Source: Ancylobacter vacuolatus
GTDB lineage: Bacteria; Pseudomonadota; Alphaproteobacteria; Rhizobiales; Xanthobacteraceae
Assembly (NCBI RefSeq): GCF_030813595.1
Contig: NZ_JAUSUH010000013.1
Location: 82,811 to 146,810 of the forward strand
Reading direction: 5' to 3'
DNA length: 64,000 nt
Shown here: one piece after another, positions 7,913-18,098 of the stretch
Layout of the letters: every line of letters begins with the position of its first letter
How positions within the stretch are numbered: position 1 is the stretch's first letter
The notes under the pieces: model-generated
The model's input: only the letters and a program-made list of their open reading frames with translations
Database searches by the model: none
What the model was told of the DNA's origin: nothing
Position numbers and translations under genes: made by a program

Positions 7913-8839
7913 CTAATTGCGCCGATCGGCGACGAAATATGCCGCTTCTACGAGAAGTGTGGCCGCGCTGCCGAAGCCGGCCAGCGCCGCCTCGGCCTCG
8001 CCGGTCAGCCGGGCGAGCTCGGCGCGGGCGCCGTCAATGCCAAGCGTGCCGACCAGCGTCGCCTTGCCGGCGGCGGCGTCCTTGCCCACCGCCTTGCCGA
8101 CCAGGCTCGCCTCGCCCTCGACATCGAGCAGGTCGTCGGCGATCTGGAAGGCGCGTCCGACGGCTCGGGCATAGCGGTCGAGGCTCGCGCGCTCGGCCGG
8201 GCTCGCGCGCCCCAGCAGGGCGCCGGCCTCGCAGGCCTGGCGCAGCAGGGCGCCGGTCTTCATCGCCTGAAGCTCGATGATCGCCGGCGCCGGCAGGTCG
8301 AGCGGCTTTCCCTCGGCGAATCGGCCCTCGGCGGCGAGGTCCAGCATCTGCCCGCCGATCATGCCGGCCACGCCCGCCGCCCGCGCCAGGCTGGCGACCA
8401 GGGCGAGGCGCACCGCCGGGTCCGCATCGGTTTCTGCGCCGGCGAGGATCTCGAAGGCGAGGGTCAGCAGGGCGTCGCCGGCGAGAATCGCGGTTGCCTC
8501 GTCATAGGCGCAGTGCACGGTCGGCCGCCCGCGCCGCAGGTCGTCATTGTCCATGGCCGGCAGGTCGTCATGCACCAGCGAGTAGCAGTGAATGCACTCC
8601 AGCGCCGCCGCGGCTGGCATCGCTCGGGCGGCGGAGATGCCGAACAAAGCCGCTGATTCGACCACCAGGAACGGCCGCAGCCTTTTGCCCCCGGCCAGCG
8701 TGGCGTGGCGCATCGCTCCCGCCAGCCTTTCCCCCGGCGCGCCGCTGCGGGCGATCGCGCCGTCAATATAGGTGGCGACGGCCTCGGCCGTGCGGGAGAG
8801 CGCGAGCGCGAGGGGCGGGCGGCTTTGGGTGGCGGTCAT
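7913..8839 (-). CDS. polyprenyl synthetase (farnesyl/geranylgeranyl diphosphate synthase-like)
   Basis: A 308-residue trans-isoprenyl diphosphate synthase that condenses IPP with allylic diphosphates. The first Asp-rich motif is DDLPAMDNDDLRRGRPT, with the DDx4D spacing typical of bacterial FPP synthases, and the second is FQIADDLLDVEG. GGKRLRPFL lies near the N-terminus and KTGALL before motif 2. The size and motif spacing suit farnesyl diphosphate synthase (IspA), but product length cannot be read safely. I use the ATG at 8839; a TTG at 8863 would add eight residues. mtgA is divergent, 144 bp away. Confidence 0.9.
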   Translation of the reverse strand: MTATQSRPPLALALSRTAEAVATYIDGAIARSGAPGERLAGAMRHATLAGGKRLRPFLVVESAALFGISAARAMPAAAALECIHCYSLVHDDLPAMDNDDLRRGRPTVHCAYDEATAILAGDALLTLAFEILAGAETDADPAVRLALVASLARAAGVAGMIGGQMLDLAAEGRFAEGKPLDLPAPAIIELQAMKTGALLRQACEAGALLGRASPAERASLDRYARAVGRAFQIADDLLDVEGEASLVGKAVGKDAAAGKATLVGTLGIDGARAELARLTGEAEAALAGFGSAATLLVEAAYFVADRRN

Positions 8840-8983
8840 CGGGTCCGAGGGATCGCTCAACAAGGGTAGCGCGTTGCGTGCCCGAGGCGGGCGGCGCGGT
8901 CAAGCGCGCGCGGGCCCGCACTCGCAACCCTTGGTCGACCGCCGCGAGCGAGCCGGCTAGAGTGTTTGCGCCGGGGAGTGAGC

Positions 8984-9652
8984 ATGGGTGTTCTGTGGAG
9001 TTGGGCCTGGAAGATCGCGCTCGTGGTCGTCGCGACCCCGCTCGTGCTCGGGCTTCTATATAATGTGGTGCCCGCCCCCTCGACGCTGATGCTGGGCCGC
9101 TGGGTCACAGGCCAGCCGGTGACGCGCGTCTGGCTGCCTTTCGACGACATCTCTCCCAATCTCGTCCGCTCCGTGCTGGCCTCCGAGGATGCGCGCTTCT
9201 GCACCCATTCGGGCGTCGACATGGTGGAACTGCAGGGAGTGATCGACGAATCGGACGGGCTCAACGCCCCGCGCGGCGCCTCCACCATCACCATGCAGCT
9301 GGCGAAGAACCTGTTCCTGTGGAACGGGCGCAGCGTCATCCGCAAGGGGCTGGAGCTGCCGCTAGCGCTGTATCTCAACCTGGTCATGTCAAAGCAGCGG
9401 CAGCTGGAGATTTATCTCAACATCGCCGAATGGGGGCCGGACGGGCAGTTCGGCGTCGAAGCGGGCGCGCAGCGGGCCTTCGGGCGCTCGGCCGGCGACC
9501 TCTCGGCGCGGCAGGCGGCGCTGCTCGCGGTCATGCTGCCAAATCCGCACCGGCGCGATGCCGGCAAGCCCGGGCGTGGGCTGATCCGCCTTGCCGGCAA
9601 TCTGCAGGCGCGGATTCCGCGCGAGGGGGCCGAACTGACCTCCTGCCTCTGA
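8984..9652 (+). CDS. mtgA: monofunctional biosynthetic peptidoglycan transglycosylase
   Basis: A 222-residue GT51 enzyme that polymerises lipid II glycan strands at the periplasmic face of the inner membrane. One N-terminal transmembrane helix ([21 protein letters not shown]) is followed by the GT51 motifs [13 protein letters not shown] (with the catalytic Glu), [16 protein letters not shown] and [15 protein letters not shown]. No transpeptidase domain follows. The ATG at 8984 with GGGGAG upstream gives the family's usual length; a TTG at 8966 is also in frame. This MtgA beside a polyprenyl synthase and upstream of rpmF is a familiar alphaproteobacterial arrangement. Confidence 0.95.
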   Translation: MGVLWSWAWKIALVVVATPLVLGLLYNVVPAPSTLMLGRWVTGQPVTRVWLPFDDISPNLVRSVLASEDARFCTHSGVDMVELQGVIDESDGLNAPRGASTITMQLAKNLFLWNGRSVIRKGLELPLALYLNLVMSKQRQLEIYLNIAEWGPDGQFGVEAGAQRAFGRSAGDLSARQAALLAVMLPNPHRRDAGKPGRGLIRLAGNLQARIPREGAELTSCL

Positions 9653-9806
9653 GGGCAAAGGGCCGGACGCGCGAAGTCTGCGACAGATTTGCGTCTGCCT
9701 CTTTCGCTCGCGCGCATGAGTCTGTATAAGCCGCCACTCGAATTACGCACCATCCGGCGCCGGCCCTTCCGACTGGGCGTGAGCCAGGCCGGGACAGGAG
9801 AAGACG

Positions 9807-9992
9807 ATGGCAGTTCCGAAGAAGAAAACCAGCCCGTCGCGTCGCGGCATGCGCCGTTCCGCCGACGCCCTCGCCAAGCCGACCTATATCGAGGACAAGG
9901 ATTCGGGCGAGCTGCGCCGTCCCCACCACCTCGACCTGAAGACCGGCATGTACAAGGGCCGTCAGGTGCTGAAGGTCAAGGCCGAGGCTTGA
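9807..9992 (+). CDS. rpmF: 50S ribosomal protein L32
   Basis: A 61-residue basic protein beginning [18 protein letters not shown], characteristic of L32, a large-subunit ribosomal protein near the peptidyl transferase region. The zinc-binding cysteines of some L32 proteins are absent, as is normal for alphaproteobacteria. GGAGAAGACG is the ribosome-binding site. A TATAAG at 9725-9730 could be the -10 element, but no good -35 is visible. A terminator follows 35 bases after the stop, so the gene is probably a single transcription unit. Confidence 0.97.
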   Translation: MAVPKKKTSPSRRGMRRSADALAKPTYIEDKDSGELRRPHHLDLKTGMYKGRQVLKVKAEA

Positions 9993-10026
9993 TCGCCTCT
10001 GCCGGGCCGTTTGCCCCGCGTTGCTG

Positions 10027-10051
10027 AAGCCGGCCCTTGAGGCCGGCTTTT
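10027..10051 (+). terminator. Rho-independent terminator of rpmF
   Basis: AAGCCGGCC, a TTGA loop and GGCCGGCTTTT: a 9-bp GC-rich stem followed by a short T run, just after rpmF. Confidence 0.85.
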
Positions 10052-10207
10052 CTGCGTTGGGTAGCCTGGTACAAGGCTGATGCGTTAACGCTTGGCTGCT
10101 AACCATCCAGAAGCCATGGCGAGCGAGGCCGGCGCCGTGCCTTTCCGGCGCACTTACCGCTCCGCCAGAACGATGATACCGTCCGCCCCTGAACCTGGGA
10201 GCCTGCC

Positions 10208-11449
10208 GTGTTGCGTGATGCGAGCCGTGGAATGCGCCGGCGCTTCGCCTGGCTGCTCGTGGCGGCCTTGGCGGCTCCTGTCCTGGCCGGCTGCGCCTCG
10301 CGCCCGGGCGACGACGCGCTTTCGATCATCGAGGGCGACACGGTCAGCGCCAGCCAGCACACACTTCTCGTCGCCTCCTCCCGCGCCCGCGACCCGCGGC
10401 CCGGTGTGTTCTACAATGGCGAGCGGACGCCCGAACTGAGCTTCGCCAGGGTCGAGGTTGGCGTGCCGCCCACCCACAAGCCGGGAATGGTGGAAGCGCC
10501 GACGAAATCACCGCCCAATCCTGCCACCGACATGGTGGTGCTCGAGGCTGTGTATCGCGACACGCCGACACAGTTCTCCGCCGACCTCAAGAGCCAGCTG
10601 GCGAAATATCCCGCCGGCAAGCGACAGGCGGTGATCTTCGTCCACGGCTACAACACGCTGTTCTCGGAGGCGCTCTATCGCCTCACCCAGATGGTGGAGG
10701 ATTCCAAGACGCCCGGCGTTCCGGTGCTGTTCACCTGGGCCTCGCGCGGCGGCATCGCCGATTATGTCTATGACAATAACAGCGCCACCGCCGCCCGCGA
10801 CCGGCTGGAAGAGACGATACGCCTCGTCTTCGCCAGCGGTGCCGACCAGGTCAGCATCGTCGCCCACTCCATGGGCAATTGGGTGACGGTGGAGGCGCTG
10901 CGGCAGATCAAGATCTCCGACCGGCCGCTGCCGGAGAATAAGATCGGCAATATCGTGCTGGCCGCGCCCGACATTGATGTTGACGTGTTCAAGAGCCAGC
11001 TGAAGCGCTTCGGCAAACTGCCCAAACCCTTCATCGTCATCGTGTCGAGCGACGACAAGGCGCTGGCCTTCTCCGATTTCATCGCTGGCGACAAGCCGCG
11101 CCTCGGCGCCTACACCCACGATGCCGAACTGGTCGAGTTGGGCGCCGTCGTCGTCGACATGTCCAATGTGAAGTCGACCGACGGCTTCAACCACGCCAAA
11201 TTCGCCCAGCTGGCGGAAATGGCCCCGCAGCTGCGCGGCATGCTGGCGCGGGCGGCGCAGGCGAGCGGCGGCTCTGCCGTCGAGGTGGCGGGGATTCAGT
11301 TCTCCGGTCTCGACCGGATGCGGGCCACGCAGGTTTCGGCGGGGCTTCCCGCTGCCACCCAGTCGAGCGCCGGCGCGCCTGAAGAGAGCGATCCCGTGGT
11401 CGATACCTCCGCCGCCATCGTCGCTGCGGGGGCGGTGTCGCGGCGCTGA
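10208..11449 (+). CDS. lipoprotein alpha/beta hydrolase (DUF900 family)
   Basis: A 413-residue protein with a lipobox (VLAGC, Cys29) after a basic signal sequence, so it is probably a lipid-anchored periplasmic protein. The hydrolase domain has IFVHGYNTLFSEAL near residues 140-153 and the nucleophile elbow AHSMGNW near 219-225, followed by IGNIVLAAPDIDVDVF, all typical of DUF900 (PF05990). The substrate is unknown. The C-terminal 80 residues are low-complexity. The GTG start at 10208 has GGGAG well placed; an ATG at 10232 would also keep the signal peptide. Confidence 0.85.
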   Translation: MLRDASRGMRRRFAWLLVAALAAPVLAGCASRPGDDALSIIEGDTVSASQHTLLVASSRARDPRPGVFYNGERTPELSFARVEVGVPPTHKPGMVEAPTKSPPNPATDMVVLEAVYRDTPTQFSADLKSQLAKYPAGKRQAVIFVHGYNTLFSEALYRLTQMVEDSKTPGVPVLFTWASRGGIADYVYDNNSATAARDRLEETIRLVFASGADQVSIVAHSMGNWVTVEALRQIKISDRPLPENKIGNIVLAAPDIDVDVFKSQLKRFGKLPKPFIVIVSSDDKALAFSDFIAGDKPRLGAYTHDAELVELGAVVVDMSNVKSTDGFNHAKFAQLAEMAPQLRGMLARAAQASGGSAVEVAGIQFSGLDRMRATQVSAGLPAATQSSAGAPEESDPVVDTSAAIVAAGAVSRR

Positions 11450-11639
11450 CGCACGCGGCGTGAGGCCGGTGATGGGAAAGGCGCTGCGCGGCTTCGCCCC
11501 GCGCCGAGGGCGTGCCCGGCCTTCCACGTCGCGCGCGGCAGGGACCGGAGCTGCGTGAGGCCCGAGGCCGATCAGGCCGCCCGGCGGCGCCCTGCCGGCT
11601 TGCAATCACCCATTGTCGGCGCTCACCCGTTGGCGGGGC

Positions 11640-12224
11640 TCACTCTTTCGTGCCGCCATCGCCCAGCTTGTCGAGACGCTTCTGCATGTCGGCGACCTGC
11701 CGGCGCAGTTCGTCGAAATCGTCCGGCTGCGGGCTGGCGGCCGGCGCGGGGGCGGCGTCCTCGGCGCGGGCGCCGGGAAGGAACATCTTGAAGGTGCGGT
11801 CGAACATTTCCATGTTCCGGCGCACATGTTCGTCCAATATGCCGAAGCCACCAATGCCGCCAATGCCCAGCGTCTTGGTGAAGTTCTCGCGCAGGCTGTT
11901 CTGTTCCTTGCTGAAATTCTCGATCGTCATGTCGAGATAGCGCGGCACCAGCATCTGCATGCTGTCGCCGTAGAAACGGATGATCTGGCGAAGGAAGTTG
12001 ATCGGCAGGAGATTCTGGCCCTTGCCTTCCTGCTCGAAGATGATCTGGGTCAGCACGGAATGGGTGATGTCATCGGATGACTTCGCATCATAGACGACGA
12101 AGTCTTCGCCGTTCTTGACCATCTGCGCGAGGTCTTCGAGCGTCACATAGGTGCTCGTGCCGGTATTGTAGAGGCGGCGGTTCGCGTATTTCTTGATGGT
12201 GACGGGTTCGTTGGATTTTGCCAT
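11640..12224 (-). CDS. phaR: polyhydroxyalkanoate synthesis repressor
   Basis: A 194-residue PhaR. The N-terminal domain (IKKYANRRLYNTGTSTYVTLEDLA) is the PHB/PHA accumulation regulator DNA-binding domain. It is followed by two PHB_acc repeats (ITHSVLTQIIFEQE and PINFLRQIIRFYGDSMQ) that sense or bind PHA. A Pro/Ala linker leads to a C-terminal coiled coil (DELRRQVADMQKRLDKL). PhaR represses phasin and its own gene until polymer granules sequester it. The gene is divergent from phaA-phaB across a 268-bp gap. The ATG at 12224 gives family length; the frame is open further upstream. Confidence 0.95.
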   Translation of the reverse strand: MAKSNEPVTIKKYANRRLYNTGTSTYVTLEDLAQMVKNGEDFVVYDAKSSDDITHSVLTQIIFEQEGKGQNLLPINFLRQIIRFYGDSMQMLVPRYLDMTIENFSKEQNSLRENFTKTLGIGGIGGFGILDEHVRRNMEMFDRTFKMFLPGARAEDAAPAPAASPQPDDFDELRRQVADMQKRLDKLGDGGTKE

Positions 12225-12492
12225 TGTGATCCAGTCGCCTTGATCGTTTCCCATTGAAAACTCTAGGACGTTTCCCAGCGCCCGGCTACAGGAATTGTGG
12301 CGGCTTACGGCCGCTCGCGCGGCACAATGTGGGGCTGGGCATGTCCCATGCTGACCTGACGTCAAGAAAATCCGTGTGCCATTGACATGGATCACAGGTG
12401 GCTACCACGATGCTGTCACACCTGTTCAAGAAGGTGAGGCGCAGGCCCGAAGGCCGCGCTGCAAAACGGGACCGTACCGGAGGACGTCATTC

Positions 12493-13671
<1,179 letters not shown>

Positions 13672-13805
13672 CGCGCTTCCGGCACAGCCGGCAGGGACTG
13701 TGATCCATCGCGGCGGCAAGGCGGACTCTCGACCTTGCCGCCATCAAGAATCGACGTACAAACCGTCGAGAGTTCCCTGGGGAAGGGACGCCAGAGGGGG
13801 GATAC

Positions 13806-14531
13806 ATGGCGCGTGTTGCATTGGTCACCGGGGGGACGCGCGGCATCGGCGCGGCCATCTGCAAAGCCTTGAAGGCGGCCGGTTATTCCGTCGCCGCCAA
13901 TTATGCCGGCAATGACGCGGCGGCCGCCAAATTCACCGAGGAGACCGGCATCCCCACCTTCAAATGGGACGTGTCCGACTTCGCGGCGTGCCAGGCGGGC
14001 ATCGCCGAGGTGACGGCCAAGCTCGGCCCGGTCGATGTGCTGGTTAACAATGCCGGCATCACCCGCGACGGCATGCTGCACAAGATGTCGCCCGAGAACT
14101 GGCACGCGGTGATCAACACCAACCTGACCTCGGTGTTCAACATGTGCCGCAACGTGATCGAGGGCATGCGCGAGCGCAATTTCGGCCGCATCGTCAACAT
14201 CTCGTCGATCAATGGCCAGAAGGGCCAGATGGGCCAGACCAATTACTCCGCCGCCAAAGCCGGCGAGATCGGCTTCTCCAAGGCGCTGGCGCAGGAAGTG
14301 GCGAAGAAAGGCATCACCGTCAACGCCATCTGCCCGGGCTACATCGCCACTGAAATGGTGCTGGCGGTGCCGAAGGAGGTGCTCGAGAAGAGCATCATTC
14401 CGCAGATTCCGGTCGGCCGGCTGGGCGAGGCCGAGGAAATCGCGCGCTGCGTGGTGTTCCTCGCCGATGACGCCGCCGGCTTCATCACCGGCTCGACACT
14501 CGCTGCCAATGGCGGCCAGTACCTCACCTGA
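13806..14531 (+). CDS. phaB: acetoacetyl-CoA reductase
   Basis: A 241-residue short-chain dehydrogenase that reduces acetoacetyl-CoA to (R)-3-hydroxybutyryl-CoA with NADPH. It has TGGTRGIGAAI (cofactor-binding glycines), NNAGITRDGMLHKM, the catalytic SSINGQKGQMGQTNYSAAKAG region with the Tyr-x3-Lys pair, and PGYIATEMV. These are the PhaB signatures that distinguish it from FabG. It is probably co-transcribed with phaA. The PHA synthase phaC is not in this window. Confidence 0.95.
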   Translation: MARVALVTGGTRGIGAAICKALKAAGYSVAANYAGNDAAAAKFTEETGIPTFKWDVSDFAACQAGIAEVTAKLGPVDVLVNNAGITRDGMLHKMSPENWHAVINTNLTSVFNMCRNVIEGMRERNFGRIVNISSINGQKGQMGQTNYSAAKAGEIGFSKALAQEVAKKGITVNAICPGYIATEMVLAVPKEVLEKSIIPQIPVGRLGEAEEIARCVVFLADDAAGFITGSTLAANGGQYLT

Positions 14532-14537
14532 GGCCAT

Positions 14538-14566
14538 CGCCGCCGCCGTTAGGGCGGCGGCGCTTT
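14538..14566 (+). terminator. likely terminator after phaB
   Basis: A perfect 10-bp GC stem, CGCCGCCGCC / GGCGGCGGCG, with a 5-base loop, then CTTTCC. The T run is short, so termination may be partial. Confidence 0.6.
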
Positions 14567-14577
14567 CCCGGAAAAGA

Positions 14578-14835
14578 TCAGTCGGTTTCGGTCTTGAGGA
14601 TTTTTCCGCTCGCCGGATCGATGTCGATCTCGATCCGCTGCTGGGCGGCATTGCGGCCCTCGACCTCCCATTTGCCGTCGTCCATCTCGATCTTGGTGAT
14701 GGTCGCCACGCCATTGTCGCGGGCGATGCGCAGCGCGTCGTCAATGCCGGTGGCCGGGGTCTGGGCCAGAACCGGCGCGGCGAACAGCGTGGCGAGCGCG
14801 AGGGCAGGGAGAAGGGAACGGCAGGGCGTCTTCAT
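14578..14835 (-). CDS. PepSY domain secreted protein
   Basis: An 85-residue protein with a Sec signal peptide (LLPALALATLFAAPVLAQ) and one PepSY domain: GIDDALRIARDNGVATITKIEM, then KWEVEGRNAAQQRIEIDIDPASGKIL. PepSY domains are small periplasmic modules thought to inhibit or bind proteases or metals. Two other secreted proteins in the window, at 44158-45177 and 46116-46499, share a distantly similar module. A 16-bp imperfect inverted repeat lies 40-120 bases upstream of the start. Confidence 0.85.
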   Translation of the reverse strand: MKTPCRSLLPALALATLFAAPVLAQTPATGIDDALRIARDNGVATITKIEMDDGKWEVEGRNAAQQRIEIDIDPASGKILKTETD

Positions 14836-14876
14836 GCGGAACTCCTGAAGGGTCGAGGCTGATCTGGAGCGCGATC

Positions 14877-14952
14877 CGAGCCGATTGGATCAATCTGCTT
14901 GGCAAATCGCCCTCAAAGGCACTGATCGAGACTGCGTGATCCGATCGGCTTG
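14877..14952. repeat. imperfect inverted repeat upstream of the PepSY gene
   Basis: CGAGCCGATTGGATCA (14877-14892) and TGATCCGATCGGCTTG (14937-14952) are inverted copies matching at 14 of 16 positions, 44 bases apart. They lie in the 270-bp gap between the divergent PepSY and EamA genes and could be paired operator half-sites. Confidence 0.45.
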
Positions 14953-15105
14953 GGTACAAGCTGATCGGCGCATTCCCCAGGGGTAATCGGCTCTCGCCGC
15001 TCAGGTTCCATCGCGCGGCGCGATTGTGCGGCCATCCGCTCTTGGCTTGCGCCGTTCGGCCGGCCATAAGGGGCGCCCATCCAGGTGTCCCCACCGCGTG
15101 TCCCC

Positions 15106-15996
15106 ATGCCCCTCCAAACGACTGCCCCCCTCTCGCGCCGTGCCGCCACGCTCATCGGCTTCACCGCCATACTGTTGTGGTCGACGCTGGCGCTGGCGAC
15201 CTCGTCCACCGGCGCGGTGCCGCCCTTCCTGCTGACGGCGCTGACCTTCGCCATTGGCGGAGCAGTCGGGCTGGCGACGGCGGTGGTGCGGGGTGTCAGC
15301 CTTTCCGTGCTGCGCCAGCCCTGGCCGGTGTGGCTGCACGGGGTGGGCGGGCTGTTCGGCTATCACTTCTGCTATTTCTCGGCGCTGAAGCTGGCGCCGC
15401 CGGCCGAGGCGGGCCTCATCGCCTATCTCTGGCCGCTGCTGATCGTGCTGATGTCGGCCTTCCTGCCGGGCGAAAAGCTGCGCCCGGCCCATATTGGCGG
15501 CGCGCTGATGGGCCTGGCCGGAACGGTGGTGCTGCTGAGCGGGCGGGCCGGCAGCCTCGGCTTTGCGCCGGAATTCGTGCCCGGCTATCTCGCCGCCGCG
15601 CTCTGCGCGGTGATCTGGTCGGTCTATTCGGTGGCGTCGCGGCATTTCGCCAAGGTGCCGACCGAAGTCGTCGCCGGCTTTTGCCTTGCCACCGCCGTGC
15701 TGTCGGCGCTCTGCCATGTCGCGTTCGAGCCGTCGATCTGGCCGGCCGGGGGCGGGGAGTGGCTGGCGGTGGTGGCGCTCGGCATCGGGCCGGTCGGCAT
15801 CGCCTTCTACACCTGGGACATCGGCATGAAGCGCGGCGACATCCGCCTGCTCGGCGTCATGTCCTATGCCGCGCCTGTTCTCTCGACCCTCTTGCTGGTG
15901 GCGGCGGGCTTCGCGGCGCTGAGCTGGTCGCTCGGCCTTGCCTGCGCGCTCATCGTCGGCGGTGCCGCCGTGGCGACGCTGCTGGCGCGGCGGTAG
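15106..15996 (+). CDS. EamA/DMT family exporter
   Basis: A 296-residue integral membrane protein with ten predicted helices arranged as two EamA repeats, for example TLIGFTAILLWSTLALATS at the N-terminus and GYLAAALCAVIWSVYSVASRH opening the second half. The overall pattern, including FCYFSALKLAPPAEAGLIAYLWPLLIV, resembles the YddG-type aromatic amino acid exporters of the drug/metabolite transporter superfamily. The substrate is not certain. The ATG at 15106 is preferred over the one at 15085. Confidence 0.88.
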   Translation: MPLQTTAPLSRRAATLIGFTAILLWSTLALATSSTGAVPPFLLTALTFAIGGAVGLATAVVRGVSLSVLRQPWPVWLHGVGGLFGYHFCYFSALKLAPPAEAGLIAYLWPLLIVLMSAFLPGEKLRPAHIGGALMGLAGTVVLLSGRAGSLGFAPEFVPGYLAAALCAVIWSVYSVASRHFAKVPTEVVAGFCLATAVLSALCHVAFEPSIWPAGGGEWLAVVALGIGPVGIAFYTWDIGMKRGDIRLLGVMSYAAPVLSTLLLVAAGFAALSWSLGLACALIVGGAAVATLLARR

Positions 15997-16066
15997 GGCA
16001 TGTTCCGCAAAAGTTGACGACTTTTGCGACAAGAACCTGCCCCAGCGACGACTCAGCCCGCACGAC

Positions 16067-16501
16067 TCAGCCCGGCGACCAGCCGGGGGCGGCCAGCTCA
16101 AAGCCGGCAAAGTCGAAGCCGGGCGCCACTGTGCAGCCCACCAGCGTCCAGTCGCCGAGGCTGCGGGCCGACTGCCAGGCACCGCGCGGGACGATTCCTT
16201 GTGGCTCCTCGCCGGCACCGGTGCCGAGAAGATGCGCCGTCACCGGACCGGAATCGGTCCGCGCCATCCGCAGTTCCAGCGCCGCACCGGCATACCAGTG
16301 CCAGGCCTCGACGGCGTCCACCCGGTGCCAGTGCGATATCTCGCCGGCGGTCAGCAGGAAATAGATCGCGGTGGAGGCGGCGCGCCCGTCCGGCGTCGGG
16401 TGCGGATCGCGGAAGGTCTCGCGGTAATGCCCGCCCTCCGGATGCGGCGCGAGCGCCAGAAGGGCGATCACCTCCGGCGCGGAAAGTCCGTCGAGCCGCA
16501 T
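16067..16501 (-). CDS. cupin domain protein (DUF985)
   Basis: A 144-residue cupin of the Cupin_5/DUF985 type, with the family opening PHPEGGHYRETFRDP and the core IYFLLTAGEISHWHRVDAVEAWHWYAG, then PRGAWQSARSLGDWTLVGCTVAPGF. Function is unknown; some members are described as sugar-epimerase-like. The ATG at 16501 follows GTGAGG with a 6-base spacer. A GTG at 16513 overlaps the gloB stop and is the alternative. Position directly behind gloB suggests translational coupling. Confidence 0.88.
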   Translation of the reverse strand: MRLDGLSAPEVIALLALAPHPEGGHYRETFRDPHPTPDGRAASTAIYFLLTAGEISHWHRVDAVEAWHWYAGAALELRMARTDSGPVTAHLLGTGAGEEPQGIVPRGAWQSARSLGDWTLVGCTVAPGFDFAGFELAAPGWSPG

Positions 16502-16509
16502 GGGCCGCC

Positions 16510-17283
16510 TCACCCGCGAAAACTGTTCTTGAGGCTGCGCAGCTCGGTAAACACGGCGCCAGGCTCGGCGCCGGCCAGGCCGATGCGGGCGGCCAGCTCG
16601 GGGTCGTCGGCGCGCATGAACGGGTTGGTCGCCTTCTCCGCCCCGATGGTGGTCGGCAGGGTCGGCTTGCCCGCCGACCGCAGCGCCTCGATCTCCTTCA
16701 GCCGGGCAGCGACCGCTTCATTGTCGGGCTCCAGGCTGAGGGCGAAGCGCGCATTGGAGAGGGTGTATTCGTGCCCGCAATAGACCGAGATGTCGTCGGG
16801 AAGGGTGCGCAGGCGGGCGAGCGATTCCCACAGCACCGGCGGGTCGCACTCGAAGGGTCGACCGCAGCCCATGACGAACAGCGTGTCGCCGGAAAACAGC
16901 AGCCGCTCCTCCTCGAACAGGAAGACGATGTGACCCTTGGTGTGGCCGGGCGTCTCCATCACCCGTCCCACCAGCCCGCCCACGGCGACCGGATCGCCAT
17001 CCACCACCGCGAAGTCGAGGCCGGGAATGGTCTCGCGCTCCGCCTTCGGGCCGATCACGGTGGCGCCAAAACGCTCCTTCAGCGCCTCGACGCCGGCGAT
17101 GTGGTCGGTGTGGTGATGGGTGACGAGAATATGGGTGAGCGTCCAGTCCTCACGCGCCAGCGCGGCCAGCACGGGCGCCACCTCCGGCACGTCGATGACG
17201 GCGGTCGCTTCCGTCACGGGATCGCGCAGCAGTACCGCGTAATTGTCGGCGAGGCAGGGGATGAGCCGCAGTTCGGCGGGCAT
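16510..17283 (-). CDS. gloB: hydroxyacylglutathione hydrolase (glyoxalase II)
   Basis: A 257-residue metallo-beta-lactamase-fold enzyme that hydrolyses S-D-lactoylglutathione to lactate and glutathione. The binuclear metal site motif THHHTDHIAG is at residues 55-64. Further ligands lie in ETPGHTKGHIVFLFE, FSGDTLFVMGCGRPFE and YCGHEYTLSNARFAL, all specific to glyoxalase II. The C-terminal domain carries the substrate-binding region and NPFMR. It works with the glyoxalase I-like protein at 3368-3763. Normal length. Confidence 0.96.
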   Translation of the reverse strand: MPAELRLIPCLADNYAVLLRDPVTEATAVIDVPEVAPVLAALAREDWTLTHILVTHHHTDHIAGVEALKERFGATVIGPKAERETIPGLDFAVVDGDPVAVGGLVGRVMETPGHTKGHIVFLFEEERLLFSGDTLFVMGCGRPFECDPPVLWESLARLRTLPDDISVYCGHEYTLSNARFALSLEPDNEAVAARLKEIEALRSAGKPTLPTTIGAEKATNPFMRADDPELAARIGLAGAEPGAVFTELRSLKNSFRG

Positions 17284-17362
17284 GATGACCTCGAAGATTG
17301 GCGCTCGGGGAACGGCACGGCGCAGGGCCGTCGCCGTCAGTCTAGCAGGCTCGCGCGATGCG

Positions 17363-17881
17363 TCAGCGGCATTCCTGGGCGGCGCGGTCGATCGCCGCCG
17401 AGATGCCGCTCAGCGAATAGGTGTCGGTGGTGACATTGCCGCGCAGGGAGGTGCTTTTCACCACGACGTCCTTGCCTTTGCGCAGGGCGTCCACCAGGCG
17501 CGCCTCCTCGGCGACATTGCGCACCCAGGCGCCGGTGCCGCGGGTGTAGAGGTCGAAATTGGCCGGCCCGATGGTCAGGGTGGCGTCGGTGCCTTCCTTA
17601 AGCGCGAAGCCCATGACGACACTGACCTCGCCCTTCACATTCTCGGCGGTGCGGGTCGAGATGAAGAAATAGGCGGGGTCGCGCTTCAGGCCTGCCGGCA
17701 TGCGCGTCTTGGGCTGCGACAGCGCGTAGCAGATCTTTCCGCTGCCGCTGGTGTCGAGATAGACCCCCCAGTCGCCCGACTGGGTGACGAGCTTGGGCGC
17801 ACCCTGGGCACTGGCGCCGCCGATCCCGATCATTGCCATTGCCAGGCCGGCGAGGGTGGCGCGCACGGTGCGTCGTGCCAT
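17363..17881 (-). CDS. invasion associated locus B (IalB) family protein
   Basis: A 172-residue secreted protein with a signal peptide (MARRTVRATLAGLAMAMIGIGGASAQG) and a single IalB-type domain with SGDWGVYLDTSGSGKICYALSQP, KRDPAYFFISTRTAENVKGEVSVVMG, and a C-terminal Cys in AAQECR that may pair with the first. Members are named after a Bartonella invasion locus but are common in free-living Rhizobiales, with unclear periplasmic roles. GGAGG lies 9 bases before the ATG at 17881; an ATG at 17890 abuts the same GGAGG. Confidence 0.85.
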   Translation of the reverse strand: MARRTVRATLAGLAMAMIGIGGASAQGAPKLVTQSGDWGVYLDTSGSGKICYALSQPKTRMPAGLKRDPAYFFISTRTAENVKGEVSVVMGFALKEGTDATLTIGPANFDLYTRGTGAWVRNVAEEARLVDALRKGKDVVVKSTSLRGNVTTDTYSLSGISAAIDRAAQECR

Positions 17882-18098
17882 GGTCTGCATCCTCCGTATC
17901 CTCGGGCCGCCGGGGCGGCTCCGCGTGATTCTCCGTATCGGCGGCATCAGGGATATCCGCGCAGTCCGCGGCTGTGAACCCTTGGTGCTCCGATAGGAGG
18001 GCTTTGCGGCTCAATTGGCGGAAGGGGGGCGGCGAATTGATGGCATGGCGGGGCCGCGCGGCGGATTATCCCCGCAAGGGCGCGCTCCGGGCCCATGC

